A stretch of DNA of 64,000 nt, from the NCBI GenBank assembly GCA_011634665.1, contig WAEK01000004.1, positions 21,001 through 85,000 of the forward strand, in the 5' to 3' direction. Within the stretch, counting starts at the first letter, position 1, and each line of letters starts with the position of its first letter. The position numbers were made by a program, and so were the translations under genes. Positions 36,179-47,885 of this stretch are shown here, in pieces. The notes under the pieces are model-generated. The model searched no databases. It saw only the letters and a program-made list of their open reading frames with translations, and had not been told where the DNA came from. The stretch comes from Mortierella sp. BCC40632 (taxonomy: Eukaryota > Mortierellomycota > Mortierellomycetes > Mortierellales > Mortierellaceae).

Positions 36179-37038
36179 GTGCTCTCCTTGCACACTGTCC
36201 AATCAGGAAAACGTCGCAGACCTTAAGCACTTCCAGATTACGCGCTTACCCAATTACATTATCCTGCACATCAAGCGTTTTTCCAAGAACAACTTTGTGG
36301 AAGAAAAGAACCCAACGATTGTTACCTTCCCTATCAAGAACTTGAGCATGATCGAATGTATGTCATGAAAGTAGAGCTATCAGAAAGGGTGTTGAGGAGA
36401 TGGGACGACTTCCCCAATTGACTGGATGGAAGCGGATCAATTCGTCTGGGCGTTTCTTACAAGTGGGGTGGGGTGCATGACAGGAGAACTAATCGAACCT
36501 GTTGACTACTTCTCTTTCTTTCTCTTCTCTTGCGCCTACCCCTTCTCCTTTCCTCTTCTGTCATTTAGTTGTGTCGGATCCAGAGAAGGAAAAGACCCTC
36601 GGACAATATTATGATCTTTTGGCCAACATCACGCATGAAGGAGACCCCGCCACTCCAAACACGACGAGTTACAAGGTCCATCTCCAACATCGTGCCAAAG
36701 AGCAATGGTACCAGATTCAAGATTTGTTTGTGGAGGAGATTAATGCGCAGATGATTTTCCTTTCGGAATCTTATATTCAGGTAAGGGCATCCATACTTTT
36801 GGTTCACAGTTGGAGTACGCATCGCCACCGTTGGCAGCCCCCTTTTTATGGCCCCCTTTTTTTTTTTTTTTTTTGGTTTTTGGTTTTTGGTTTTTGGTTT
36901 TCGGCTTCGGGCTTACCAATATGTACCCCTGGTGCCTCGGCACCAAATGAGCCATTCGGTACTTATATATCCAATCCACTCTATACTGATCAACGCACCA
37001 ATTGACTGTTATAGGTCTGGGAACGCAAGAGAGTGTAA
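34066..37038 (+). CDS. SAD1: USP39/Sad1-type spliceosome factor, 10 exons
   Basis: Inactive ubiquitin-protease homologue needed for U4/U6.U5 tri-snRNP function in pre-mRNA splicing. Exons: 34066-34405, 34535-34614, 34709-34765, 34874-34970, 35084-35292, 35433-35658, 35819-35964, 36207-36357, 36569-36780 and 37015-37038; 513 residues, all phases consistent. An acidic/basic low-complexity N-terminus is followed by the UBP zinc finger (CSVSLSNLNVYACLVCGKYF, then HAYFHSLHENHHVF). Next comes the USP-like domain with GFIGMNNIKANDYVNVVIQ, in which asparagine replaces the catalytic cysteine as in known USP39, and LPNYIILHIKRFSKNNF. The chain ends YIQVWERKRV. Intron 5 starts with GC rather than GT. 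The ATG at 34066 was chosen because the frame upstream has no ATG. Family length is about 450-565 residues. Confidence 0.94.
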
Positions 37039-37341
37039 CCAGGGGTAGTCATATCCAATCGAAGAAGAGCGGTCCAATAAACGAGGACAGTAAACCGGCC
37101 AGGAGGGGAGGGAGGAGGAGTAAGAAGCGAGCGGACAAGTGAGGAAATAGACACGGTGAATTAGATTGTTTACCAGGTCCAAAAGCACTCGCTCGGTTGG
37201 TCCAAGACACCAACAGCTCTTGTCTCCTGTGCATACAAATCGCTGCTTTGTATCTTGTCTTGTATGAACCTCTTGTGCATGCGGTTGCTAAGCATGAGTA
37301 AAAAAAGAAAAAGAAAAAAAGGGCCCTAATAGCAAGAGAGT

Positions 37342-37385
<44 letters not shown>

Positions 37386-38447
37386 GAAAGAGAGAGAAAG
37401 AGAGAGAGAGAGAGAGGATGAGAAAAAGAGATAGAGGGAAGAGCGCAGGTCCTCATCCATTCTGCTCATCCCTCCTTGTGCCCTCCTCGTACTCCTCGTT
37501 TTGGGTATCTCCAAGCACCCCCCTCCTGACCCTCTTTGTGAACGCGCCTGGAGGATTGGATGGGGAAAAAGGCCTGCAGGATGGTGCAAGTAATACGTTC
37601 GCGCGAGTAGCAAGATACGGTGCGAACCAATGTATGGCCCATGGGCACTCACCGATGCGATGCATGAAACGATAGACAGCGTCGGGCGATCGGTCACGAT
37701 GGCCAATCATAACCATGGTCCCGCGCACCTCCGTCTCCGCCTCCTCCAAAGCCAGGCAAGAGAAACTGGACTGGGAAGGTTGGAATGGTCGGAATAGCAG
37801 GAACAGCTGGAAGCAGTTGGAAAAAAAGAAGCGGTTGGGAAACAAAGGCTCAGATGGAAGAAGAGGAAAAACGAAAAGGTGTTTTGGGCGATTGGACTCC
37901 GAGGAGAATCCCTGTGTTCCCGAAGACCAAGAGAAAACAGAAGCATCGACGACAGTGGCATGGACCAAGAGGAGAGAGAGAGAGAGAGAGGGAGAAGGTT
38001 GCGAGAGATGGATGGGGAAAAAACAAAAGAAGAAAAAAAGAGTAGAGGATGTAGAAAATAGTAACATGGAGAGAAAGAGACAATGACAGCAGCAGGAACA
38101 GAGAAAATGACTGCAGAACACAGCGCCGAAGATAGGCGCAGAAGGCGCAGAGGCATGCTGTGTAGAGTATGAGTACCAGCAGTGACGGTCGTGACCATGG
38201 CCAGGATGGCAAGGCCGGCACTGCGGACACGGCGGAAGGGGTGAACAAGACAGACAACGACTATGACACCGACAACAATAACAACAATGACAACAACAGC
38301 CGCACCCGACAGGGCGCTCCTGCGGGCGGGCGTGATGGGATGGCGGGAGAGCAGGCACCTTCGGGCGCCCAATTCCAAAGGACATGCCAGTTCCGGCATT
38401 GATTAGTCAAGCAATGAGATGGACCCAGCCTCTCTCAGGAATCGCCC

Positions 38448-38491
<44 letters not shown>

Positions 38492-38746
38492 CTGGTACCA
38501 GCACTGCCCCAGCCTAAAAAAAAAAAAAAAAAAAAAAAATTGCCGACGCTTTCAGTCTCTCTCTCTTTCTCTCTCTTTCTCACTTTGCTTTTGCATCTCT
38601 GCTAACGCTGCATCTCTCTTTCTCTCCCTCTCTCCCTCTCACTCGCTCTCTTTCTCTTCAGTCACGATCCTCTTTCGCTCTTCTCTGTCTCTGAATCTCT
38701 CGATCCCCGCTTCCCGCTCCATTCCTCTCTCTCTCTCTCTCCCTCC

Positions 38747-38777
<31 letters not shown>

Positions 38778-38936
38778 CCTCAGTCACACACACATACTCT
38801 CTCTCTCTGTCTCTCTCTCTCTTTCTCTTTCTCAGTTTTTCTCCCTGGCACGCTCCTAACCTTCTCTTCCAAGACCGCTCTGCCCCACTGATCGCATCTG
38901 ACCCCGCTTCTCTCTCCTTGGGCTTCTCTCCATATC
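37039..38936. other. Intergenic region with possible minus-strand exon
   Basis: The left half is GA-rich on the plus strand (about 37338-37435 and 37972-38000) and the right half CT-rich (38440-38840), the latter leading into the next plus gene. A T/A homopolymer lies at 38517-38539. A candidate minus-strand first exon at 37716-37653 reads MVMIGHRDRSPDAVYRFMHRI and ends at a clean GTGAGT donor; a candidate second exon starts after TTAG at 37287. I could not complete a gene from them. Confidence 0.4.
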
Positions 38937-40600
38937 ATGAGGCACTCTTTCCCGCCGATGCCACCAGATCAGCAGCGCCACCTCCAAGGCCAGCCGCCCT
39001 TCCAGCCTGCTAACATCGCCCTTCATTCATTCCAGCAGCAGCCGCATCAGCCCCAGCCCTTCCTAGACCAGTCGCGAGAGCCATCTGTCTCTTTACAGCC
39101 GCGTCCGCTTGGACCTCTCCCGGGCACATCCTACCCTGTTAATACCGCTCTCCGACCCGAGCATCAGACGCTGCTGATCCAACAGCAGCAACTACAACAA
39201 CAACAGCAGCAGCAGCAGCAGCAGCAACAACAACAACCTTCGCAGTCATCTGAGCTCTTCTTGTCCTCTATTCATCCACAACATACACAGCAATCACACA
39301 CACAACTTACTCAAGCAATGCTGCCGAACCACACGAACCAGCTTCCTCCTCCCCCGCCGCAGGTGCAAGCCCAGGCCCTTTCTCATCCACAGTCGCTGAC
39401 CCAGCCCCAGCCCCAGTCCCAGCCCCAGTCCCAACCCCAGCGGCAGTATCTCTCGCCGTCGCCTCAGACAAAGCCAATAGCTATGGCAACAACTGCAGCG
39501 ACCACAAGCAGTAAGCAGAAGACGACACCTACTTACTATGGACAGCGCTACAACCCAATGTGCCCCTCTCCTGCGTCGTCGTCGACGACCCCCGTGTTGT
39601 CCCACGCCTCCCTCAGTCCTCTGACCATGGCTGCAAATGGTATCGTCGCGCAGACAGCTACCAATCTCACCACACTCCCTACTTCTGCGATGGGAGGCAT
39701 GGCTGACCCTGCGGCAGCAGTAGCAGCAGCGACAGCAGCAGCAGCAGCGACAACACTCTATCCCAGACAATCCCTAACGCCGCAGGTCTCGCCCAATATT
39801 CATCCTACCCGACCAGGCACCGCCAATGGGTGGTCGCCTGCGAACACGACCACAAGTCCTTCCTCGACTGCTTCTATGCCGGCCTATCTCGAGAATTACG
39901 AGGTAAGAGAAAATGGGGTGACTGTAAAAAAAAAAGACTGATTCATCAGGACTTTTCTCTCTTTCTCTCCTCTCTCTCTCTCTCCATCCCTATCTCCCTG
40001 TCTCTTGTCTCTGTCTCTATTGTCTGCTATGGCAGATCATATTACCACCTTATGCCTCGACATTCGATCCAGGGTTCCAATGGGTGCTCTACACCCTTTT
40101 TTTTTTTTTTTTTTTTTTTCTCCTTCTGTATTTCGGGCCATCAAAGGAGACAATAGCTCCCGGTGTGGAAACACACTTGCCTAAGATCGACACGTCTCTC
40201 CCCTGTGGATGAGCAATGTTTGTTTTTGCTGCTTCTCTTCCTTTCTTTCTCCTCCTGTCTGTCGTCGCTCTCGTTCTAGTTCTGTTCTTTCTCGCGCTCT
40301 AGCTCGCTTGTTCCTTGCTTCTCGTTCTTTGTCCCCTTCTTTTCTCTCCCTATTTCTGCTTCTTTTTCTTTGCTCCCCCGATCATCCACTCGTCTACAGA
40401 CGTCTATACAGGAGCCTCGACGGAACAAGGGAATGGGACAAGGAACAGGACAGCGGAACAAGGGGAATTGCACTGCCAATGGACGACGGGAAAGAGAAAG
40501 GGGAAGAGCATAGGCTGGATATCCAACTCGCGAGAGCAAACAACAGAGACCCTTCAGACACAGGAGGAGAGAGTTGGAGATGGACGCGCCCTTCCACAAT

Positions 40601-40639
<39 letters not shown>

Positions 40640-43600
40640 TTCTTTCTCACTCCCACTCCCAGGACGCTCCCTACGGTGTTTTCATTGGCCAGAACCGATT
40701 CTATGGTGTTTTGGTGCTTTGGTTTTTTGGAGTGGGCTCGGATCACATGTACGCCACCAATGTACTGACCTCTCTCTCCCTCTCTCTTTCTCTTTCTACC
40801 AATCTATTTCTCTCTCTACCTCAATGATACTGTCGCGCTTTTGCTGCTGTCTTTCGACCTGACCCTACAAAAGCAGTCCAACTTTTTGCCTGGACAACTC
40901 GCCGACCTGTCGAACCCTCTGACCGTCAACAACCTCTATGCACGCTCCCTGCATACGCCCTTCTACCAAATGGACATGGGCATCGCTGAAAGAAATCGTC
41001 TTGGTTACAGGCCTGGACAGGCTACAGCAAGGTACAGTGCCCAGGCCTACCCCTCTCTCTCTTTCTTTCTCACCGCTCTTTCAATAGGGGTCATGCAGTG
41101 CTCTCCCGCGATGGATATCTTTTTAGTTTCTGACACTCGATATTCTCAATGACCCCGTTCCACAGCAGTAACATGACGTTGCTGGGCGCTTCCATGTCCG
41201 CACCACAAGATCGCTCCCGTCTCCCTGGATTCGATGTCAAGGCATACACATTCCGGAAGAAGCCTAGGCACTATGTTGCTCTTAAACCCAAGAACGCTCT
41301 CCGGATTGAGCCTATCATCTACCTTAAGACGAGCATCTTGGATGAGAACCGCCAGGTAGTCAAGAACTGGGACTTTTTGCGGTTCAAGATGGACCGATTC
41401 CGTGACAATGGTCAACCAAAGAAGAAACTGAGCCCTGAAGGTATTTTTTTTTCTTTCCTTTTAAAACTGGAAACTAATCAAACAAAAAAGGGGGCGAAGG
41501 GGGTTGCGGACCAAATAGGTGGCAGTCAATATACTAGTTAGTTCTCTAGAGACGATGGACTGGACCACACCACTAACCACTTTTTAATTTTGTGATATAG
41601 AAATGAGAGGGGCGAGAATTCTGGATGTTGATATTATCCTGGTTTCGCCAAACAACAGGGATCGGATCATCGAAGATTCTTGCCCTGCCTGTGTGATGCG
41701 CATGGTATGAACTTTGCTTCTCTGTCTCTCTACTGTTGGGAGCTAATACTTTGTCATCATGGTCAACTGACCTGTAATCTTACTTTTTTTCTTCTTGCTT
41801 TTCCATTTACAACGGCTACTTATCTTTACAGGATGGCGAAAGAAAGGTACATAGTCTTGGTTTATATGAAACCGTGGTTCATTGACCAATCAAGGGACAC
41901 ATTGGAACTTTGTCGTCATTAACACACGCCCTTTTCTTGCAACATGCTTATAGATTATGCACGTCCTTGCAAAGAATTTCAAGTTGAGTCCTATTGGAGA
42001 GCCACTAATCGACATCAGGAAGGGACATGCAGTTGTGTGTATCAAATTGAACTGTTACTGTGATCACCATAACGAACAAGAAGGATTTATCGTACGACTC
42101 CAGACTATGCCAGAGGTGGTGCGCATGGGCGGCTCAGTCAAACTACGCATTTGCTGTGAGGCTCGCTCCAAGACAGGGGCCACAGAACAGGATGCTGAAG
42201 AGGAGGATGGACTCACGGACATTGATGCACCAGCCTCGACAGGATCTCGATCCCCAGCCCCAGCGAATGACCAGATGCTACAGAGCCCATCATTGAGCTA
42301 TGAAAGCTCTAGTCCATTCATGAAGGGTCATCAACGCACACCCTCTTCCAACTCTAGCTCTATTGCCTCCCCTCGATCGATGGAAGAACGCGTCGTGAAC
42401 TCACTTGCGATTGAAAACGGCAGTGGGCCATCAACGTACAATCGGACCCCTGTTCCACCAAAGTTCCGTCAAATCTACCCATTGACCCCTAGTGAGGGCA
42501 CCATTCTCGGAGGCACCCGAGTTACTATCCATGGTGCACATTTTGACATGCTTCAGAACCCTGTGGTTTTCTTTGGAAAGACGCCTGCGGAGCTAGTGAC
42601 TATTTCTCATCATGATGTCATGGAATGCACCACACCACCAGCAGAGAACTTGAAACCTGGTATCGTAGCGGTCCAGATTGCCTCTTCGTCGTTCCCTCTC
42701 GGCGTTGAGACGGATAGCGTCGAGTTTTTGTACATGGCGCCTCCTGGTTATGACTTTTTGAACCTGGCTGCCACCTCGCTCTCGTACTCAATGTCGAATG
42801 AGTACCCACAGGACAATAGCGTAAGTTCTCCGGGTTTGTCTCTTGCTCGGATATAAAAGCTGTTGATAGTTTTCTCGTGACACTAATCTCGAAGTGATCC
42901 TTTATCTTTATTCTGCTAAATAGCTTTCTTATGTCTTGGGAGCCCATGGTAGCAATGCAACTTTGAACTTTGGTATTCTGGATGACACTTCAGCACTTCT
43001 AGGCAATGACCTCGATCTTGGCCTTGCTTGGTCCAAGCAGGATATTGTGCTCGACTTTATGAAGACGATCCAGACTCTGGCTCCTGGTCGTGTCCTCCCC
43101 TCGTTTAGAGTAAGACTTTTTCCTTTTACTTTTGTCTCACCTCTCTCTTGCCAGATCAAAGGGAGAAGCGGTTCAAAAAGAGCAGCAACAGAATACTCAC
43201 GTTATTTCTAATGATGCGATTACATTAGAGCGACTCGGGACATACACTCTTGCATATGGCAGTGCAGGAGAACATGGTGCCTCTTGTAAGGGAACTCTTA
43301 GCTATGGGTATCGATCACACCGCAATGGACAGGAACAACAAAACAGGTAAATCGAATCTCGGCATATTATGGAACCAGGATACTTGAGAATGTTAGACCC
43401 AAATTTATTAACGCTGTATTTCTTTACTGTTTATCATTTTGCAGCTCTTCACTTTGCACATATGACCCAGAACGAGGAGATTATTCAGTTGTTGACCGAT
43501 GCTAGAGTCCCTCCGCGACCAATGGTACCACGCATGGACGCTTCTCAGTCGTCGGACCTGAATCTGAAGAATGTTGTTGACGCTCTTATCCAAAGGCACG

Positions 43601-46474
43601 AAGTGGCGTTGACCAATGCCCTTCGAGAAGAGAGCCAGCGCAAGAAGAAGCTTTTTAAGGAAATGCATGAGCGATCGGTGGAGTCCCTCAAGCATCGTAG
43701 TCAGACCCTTCAAGCATCAAGCCATGCACAGGGCGCTTCGACCCTGCAGGATTCTGAAATGCCCTCAGTGTTTATCGAGGATATCGATGATGACATTATG
43801 GAATTTTCAGACTCTTCATCCCCCGAGAGCCGTTCGCAGGATGAGGAGATGAGCTCGAATGATGAGAGAGACGAGTTCGATACGGATCGTAAGCGAAAGG
43901 CAGAGAATGAGCCAGAGCAGGAAAGCACTAGCCGCAAGTTGCACAATGATGGTTCAAGAATTGGTTCTAGCAGATTGACCGAGAAGGATTCAACCTATTC
44001 AGGGCAGTATGACGCTATCCAAAAGGGTGCTAGTCTCTGGGAGTCGGCACATGGACGCGTTTTGTTGGGTGAGAAGACCGTGACCAAGGATGATAGCCTT
44101 CTTGGAGCCTGGATCTGCGACAGCTGGTCTGTCACCTCTCTCAAGGACACCCTCGAGTCAACAACATCATCCCAGCTTCCGGAAGCCATCATCCCTGACA
44201 CGACCCTTCATGTCTTTGCTCTGACACGGACAGGACTGCATCATTTGACAGAACAGGAGCAACCTGGCCACGGTGTGGTCCAGAACTTGGATCACTGGAG
44301 TCTGCTCGAAATTGAAGCCATGGGTATGGATACCAAGACAGGACAACTTGAGTTGGAAATGTGTGGACTTGTTCCCAGCAGTGGTCGTGACTTGATGGGT
44401 GAGCTCTTTCGAATCGGATCTACCGGTGCGGCAGAGATGATGGATTCGATCTCGAAGGCTCATACAGAACTTTCTGAATCCTTGGCGTTCAAGCCCAAGT
44501 TTGGAGAGCAGAATGTTCCGACCCAGCCATCCAAAACCAAGGATATGGCCTGGATTAACTCGACCTTGGAGGTGTGGTACAAACTGTTTAACGTGGATGA
44601 CCACGCCAAGCAGTCCTTGCTTTTCGAGGCTGAGGGAGAGAGCTTCTTGCTCAAGCCAGCCAAAGAAGGCACTCAGGACTACAATGCTGCATTGTTGGGC
44701 TCAGTGATGCGCATGTTGCGCGAGTACGACCAATGCACCGAAGTTCGAATGACGGACGTTCAACTTCAGGAGAATGGATGGGATAGACCCGAGCTGGTCA
44801 AGGAGTTGACGCTCATGGCCAAGAACATGAAGACAGTGGATCAATGGGGCTTTGATGGATGTGGATGGACTCACAACACAGCCAAGGGGTTCTTGCAGGG
44901 CATCGAACCCACCTCGACCAAAGGTTCTCAAGAACCATGGAAGAGTATCTCTCTTGCAAACAACAACTTTGGAGGAGATGATACAGTGGGACATTGCTTG
45001 GCCCAGAACCTTGCTCAACTGAACCAACTTGAGATCCTGAATCTGACCAACTGCAATATTGGTCTAGGAGGCATGGAAGCAATTATCTGCCAATTGCAGG
45101 GGCTTTCTGTTGTGAAGTTGACGGGTAACCAAAGTGATGAAAGGTGGTGGCAATGGATGGACTCACTTATTGCACGGAACCCCTTGGTGGAAGAGCTCGT
45201 TGTCGGAGCTCCCATCGCCGCCACACCAGTAGACCAGAGCATTTTCACGGCCGAGTCGTTGGGTCAACTGAAGGATCTTGTGACTCTAGACGTCTCCACG
45301 ACCCCTATCAACGCGGCCACCATCCAGGCGATGAGTGTCGCCCTCCAGAAGTGTGAACATTTGAGAACTCTGTCAATGAAGCATTGTCAAATCGGATGGA
45401 CGGCTTTGGAGCCATTGTTTGATACTCTGTGTCAAGAGAACCGGTCAACCAAGTTTACTCTGGATGTTAGCTTCAATCCACTCTTTGACAATGAGTCGGC
45501 ACTTAAGGGCTGGGCTCGTAGTGTTCAAGTCTCGGGTCAAAAGACCAAGGTTCCATTTGGTATCACGATGGAAGGTCTGATAGTCCGGGATGCAACCATG
45601 CAACAAGTCTTGGAGCCTCTCGAGAATGCCATGTGCTTTAATGAACTCAATGTCAAGGGATTGTTTATCAAGCGTGAGAGTCAGCTCAAGGAATTAGAGG
45701 GATTGTCATATGAGAAGGCGTTGCAGGCGATTCGACCTGAGGATGCATCCGAAGAAACCTGTCTTGCACTCGGTCGAGTGATTGCCTCGAACAAGGCCCT
45801 GGTGATGCTCGACATCTCTGGCAAGCCTTTGGTATCGGGTGGCGAAGCTTCGGCCTCAGGTTCTGGCAAACCCGTGAATGCAGGTCTATCAACAGGAGGA
45901 TTTGGTCGGGAGGTCTGGAGAGCGTTCCCGGATCTGGCCAAGAACGAGACATTGAGGTTGTTGACGATGGACTGGAACCGATTTGGAGAGGAAGGTATGC
46001 AAGTATTTGCGGAAGCACTCCGCGAAAACAAGGGACTACGTGTCGTTTCTTGTGATGGCAACGATGCCTATACGTTCAAGGCGTTGAAGGCGGTTGAACA
46101 GGTACTTGTACCTTCAGCACAGGGACAACTTCAGGGACTTCGGTTCAATGATACGTTGTGTCTCTGGCAATTTGACCAGGATGAGATTATGCTTCACAAG
46201 GTGTTGATGTCGGATCAGGTTGCGAGGTCGTTGAGTGTGTATCATGGTATTGAGACGGATCAACTTCAGAAGCAAGTTCGGGAGGCCAAAGCAGGTCAAG
46301 GAGGATATAATATGTTGTCATTGTCGGAGGCGAAGCAACAGCATGCCACTGCGACGGAGAACCGGATGGAGTATATTGAGACGTATACGCGAATTGTCGA
46401 GGCTGTGAAGCGGAACAATGAGCGATCCAAGGAAGCAGAGGCAAAGCAACGACAAATGATGAGTGTTGATGCCT

Positions 46475-46476
<2 letters not shown>
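38937..46476 (+). CDS. SPT23/MGA2-like IPT-ankyrin factor with LRR tail, 9 exons
   Basis: Exons: 38937-39902, 40877-41031, 41166-41440, 41601-41704, 41832-41846, 41954-42820, 42924-43109, 43229-43346 and 43445-46476; 1,905 residues, all phases consistent. The N-terminus (about 1-322) is Q/P-rich with a poly-Q run. Residues 375-640 resemble the conserved DNA-binding-like part of Spt23/Mga2 (CPACVMRM, SPIGEPLIDIRKGH). An IPT/TIG domain lies at about 670-766 (IYPLTPSEGTILGGTRVTIH) and ankyrin repeats at 857-920 (GHTLLHMAVQENMVPLVREL, then ALHFAHMTQNEEIIQLL). Exon 9 runs without a break from ankyrin into an acidic spacer and a leucine-rich-repeat region (about 1320-1770). A charged coiled coil ends the chain. 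Yeast homologues instead end in an ER membrane anchor, which is absent here. The role is inferred to be transcription control. Intron 1 (974 bp) may hide an exon near 40664. Confidence 0.85.

Positions 46477-46528
<52 letters not shown>
46474..46528 (+). repeat. Genomic poly-A fused to the stop codon
   Basis: The TAA stop of the preceding gene is the first part of a long A-tract interrupted by one G, about 50 bp in all. A T-tract follows at about 46567-46582. Length change here would alter the stop context or 3' UTR only. Confidence 0.85.
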
Positions 46529-46531
<3 letters not shown>

Positions 46532-47077
46532 TGTTTTATTCTTCCTCGGTCGGTTCTTGTTTCATTTTTTTTTTTTTTTTTTCTATCTATCGATTCATAT
46601 CTGAGGAAGAGAATTGTGAATACCATTTGGGGGAAGGGAAAGATTAGGAAACTTGTCTTTATTTTTACAGTTTTTTGTTATACCACCATTAAAGTATCGA
46701 AATCTTTGTTTTCTCGCATTCTTTTTCTTTCTTTTTTTTTTTTTTTCCGGTCCAAGTTGGTAAGTAGTCAACCTCTGGACTCCATTATTCCCCTGGTCTC
46801 CTTGCACGAAGTATAATTCGTCAACCCGTGTCCGTTCATGATCTGCTGGTATGGCTGCTTCCATTTTTTTTTTTTTTTTTTGTTTGTTTAGAAGAAAACT
46901 TGTTGAAAAGAGGAGGAGGGAAGGGGCTATAAAGGTAAAAAGTCAAGGCACAATACAAATTGGGAGAGTACTAGATACGGAACATGGGGTAAAAGGTTAC
47001 CAGGAGAGAGGCTAGTGTGCAGCTGGGGGCATGTGCCGGATGCTGCAAGTGAAGGCTCCCAGTCAATTGAATTGAAG
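46529..47077. other. Intergenic region
   Basis: T-rich sequence with T-tracts at about 46567-46582, 46733-46746 and 46865-46881. It is presumably the 3' UTR and spacer of the IPT-ankyrin gene. No gene or RNA is recognised. Confidence 0.5.
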
Positions 47078-47336
47078 GTGTCAGTCTGTCTGATGTCTAG
47101 AGACCTTGTCTCGCGTCTCGTCATTTGTTTGTAAGTTGCCACGCTATCTAAATCGAGTGATCTACTGGTGCAAAGAGACAAATGGATAGTTTTTCTTATA
47201 CACGGAGGCCAAAAAGGAAGAGGAAAGGCGCCAGGACGACGAGATGGCGAGCTGGGGCCTTTGGAGAGCAAGGCAAAAGGAGTCGGCGCCACGTGAAGTG
47301 GAACCGACAGGAGAAGGAGCAAAAGTAAAAGATATG

Positions 47337-47408
47337 GGGCCGAACCGGGAATTGAACCCGGGACCTCTCGCACCCAAAGCGAGAATCATACGACTAGACC
47401 ATCCGGCC
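47337..47408 (-). tRNA. tRNA-Pro (UGG anticodon), left copy
   Basis: A 72-nt cloverleaf without intron. The acceptor stem GGCCGGA pairs with TTCGGCC. The anticodon stem CTCGC/GCGAG encloses the loop TTTGGGT with anticodon TGG. The T arm contains GGTTCAATTCC, which doubles as the B box. Pol III terminator-like T4 runs follow within about 15 nt. It is identical in sequence to the copy at 47549. Confidence 0.95.
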
Positions 47409-47548
47409 GACTTCTTGTTGAAGTTGCTTGAGAATATTAGTATAAAACACGTCCAATAAGATTCACCGCCAATTTAACTTAAGGGCATTACTTATCGGAA
47501 AACTTAATTTCAAGTATCCGGTTCCAGGACCAGAAAAACCAAGAAGTC

Positions 47549-47620
47549 GGCCGGATGGTCTAGTCGTATGATTCTCGCTTTGGGTGCGAGAGGTCCCGGG
47601 TTCAATTCCCGGTTCGGCCC
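47549..47620 (+). tRNA. tRNA-Pro (UGG anticodon), right copy
   Basis: Same 72-nt sequence and fold as the left copy, in opposite orientation, so the two genes are transcribed away from each other. Internal A and B boxes are intact and a TTTT run follows, so both could be expressed. Confidence 0.95.
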
Positions 47621-47885
47621 CATATCTTTTACTTTTGCTCCTTCTCCTGTCGGTTCCACTTCACGTGGCGCCGACTCCTTTTGCCTTGCTCTCCAAAGGC
47701 CCCAGCTCGCCATCTCGTCGTCCTGGCGCCTTTCCTCTTCCTTTTTTTTTTTTGGCCTCCGTGTATAAGAAACTATCCATTTGTCTCTTTGCACCAGTAG
47801 ATCACTCGATTTAGATAGCGTGGCAACTTACAAACAAATGACGAGACGCGAGACAAGGTCTCTAGACATCAGACAAACTGACACC

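Larger units (their letters stand above)
47078..47885. repeat. Inverted repeat, about 340-bp arms, 122-bp spacer
   Basis: The left arm (47078-47417) and right arm (47540-47885) are near-perfect reverse complements. Differences seen are one C/T change near the outer end, a short T-run change and an A-run of 5 versus 11. Each arm contains a complete tRNA-Pro gene and about 250 bp of flanking DNA 3' of the tRNA, so the unit copied is larger than the tRNA. The near identity implies recent duplication or ongoing gene conversion. Confidence 0.93.

Noticed and set aside
37453..38399. Two long overlapping minus-strand frames
   Set aside because: Mostly V/L/S/C-rich translations of simple repeats; only the short exon candidate at 37716-37653 within them looks real.
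40664..40830. Possible extra exon DAPYGVFIGQNRFYG of the IPT-ankyrin gene
   Set aside because: It has a good acceptor and keeps frame, but no acceptable donor was found before the frame enters a CT repeat; left inside intron 1.
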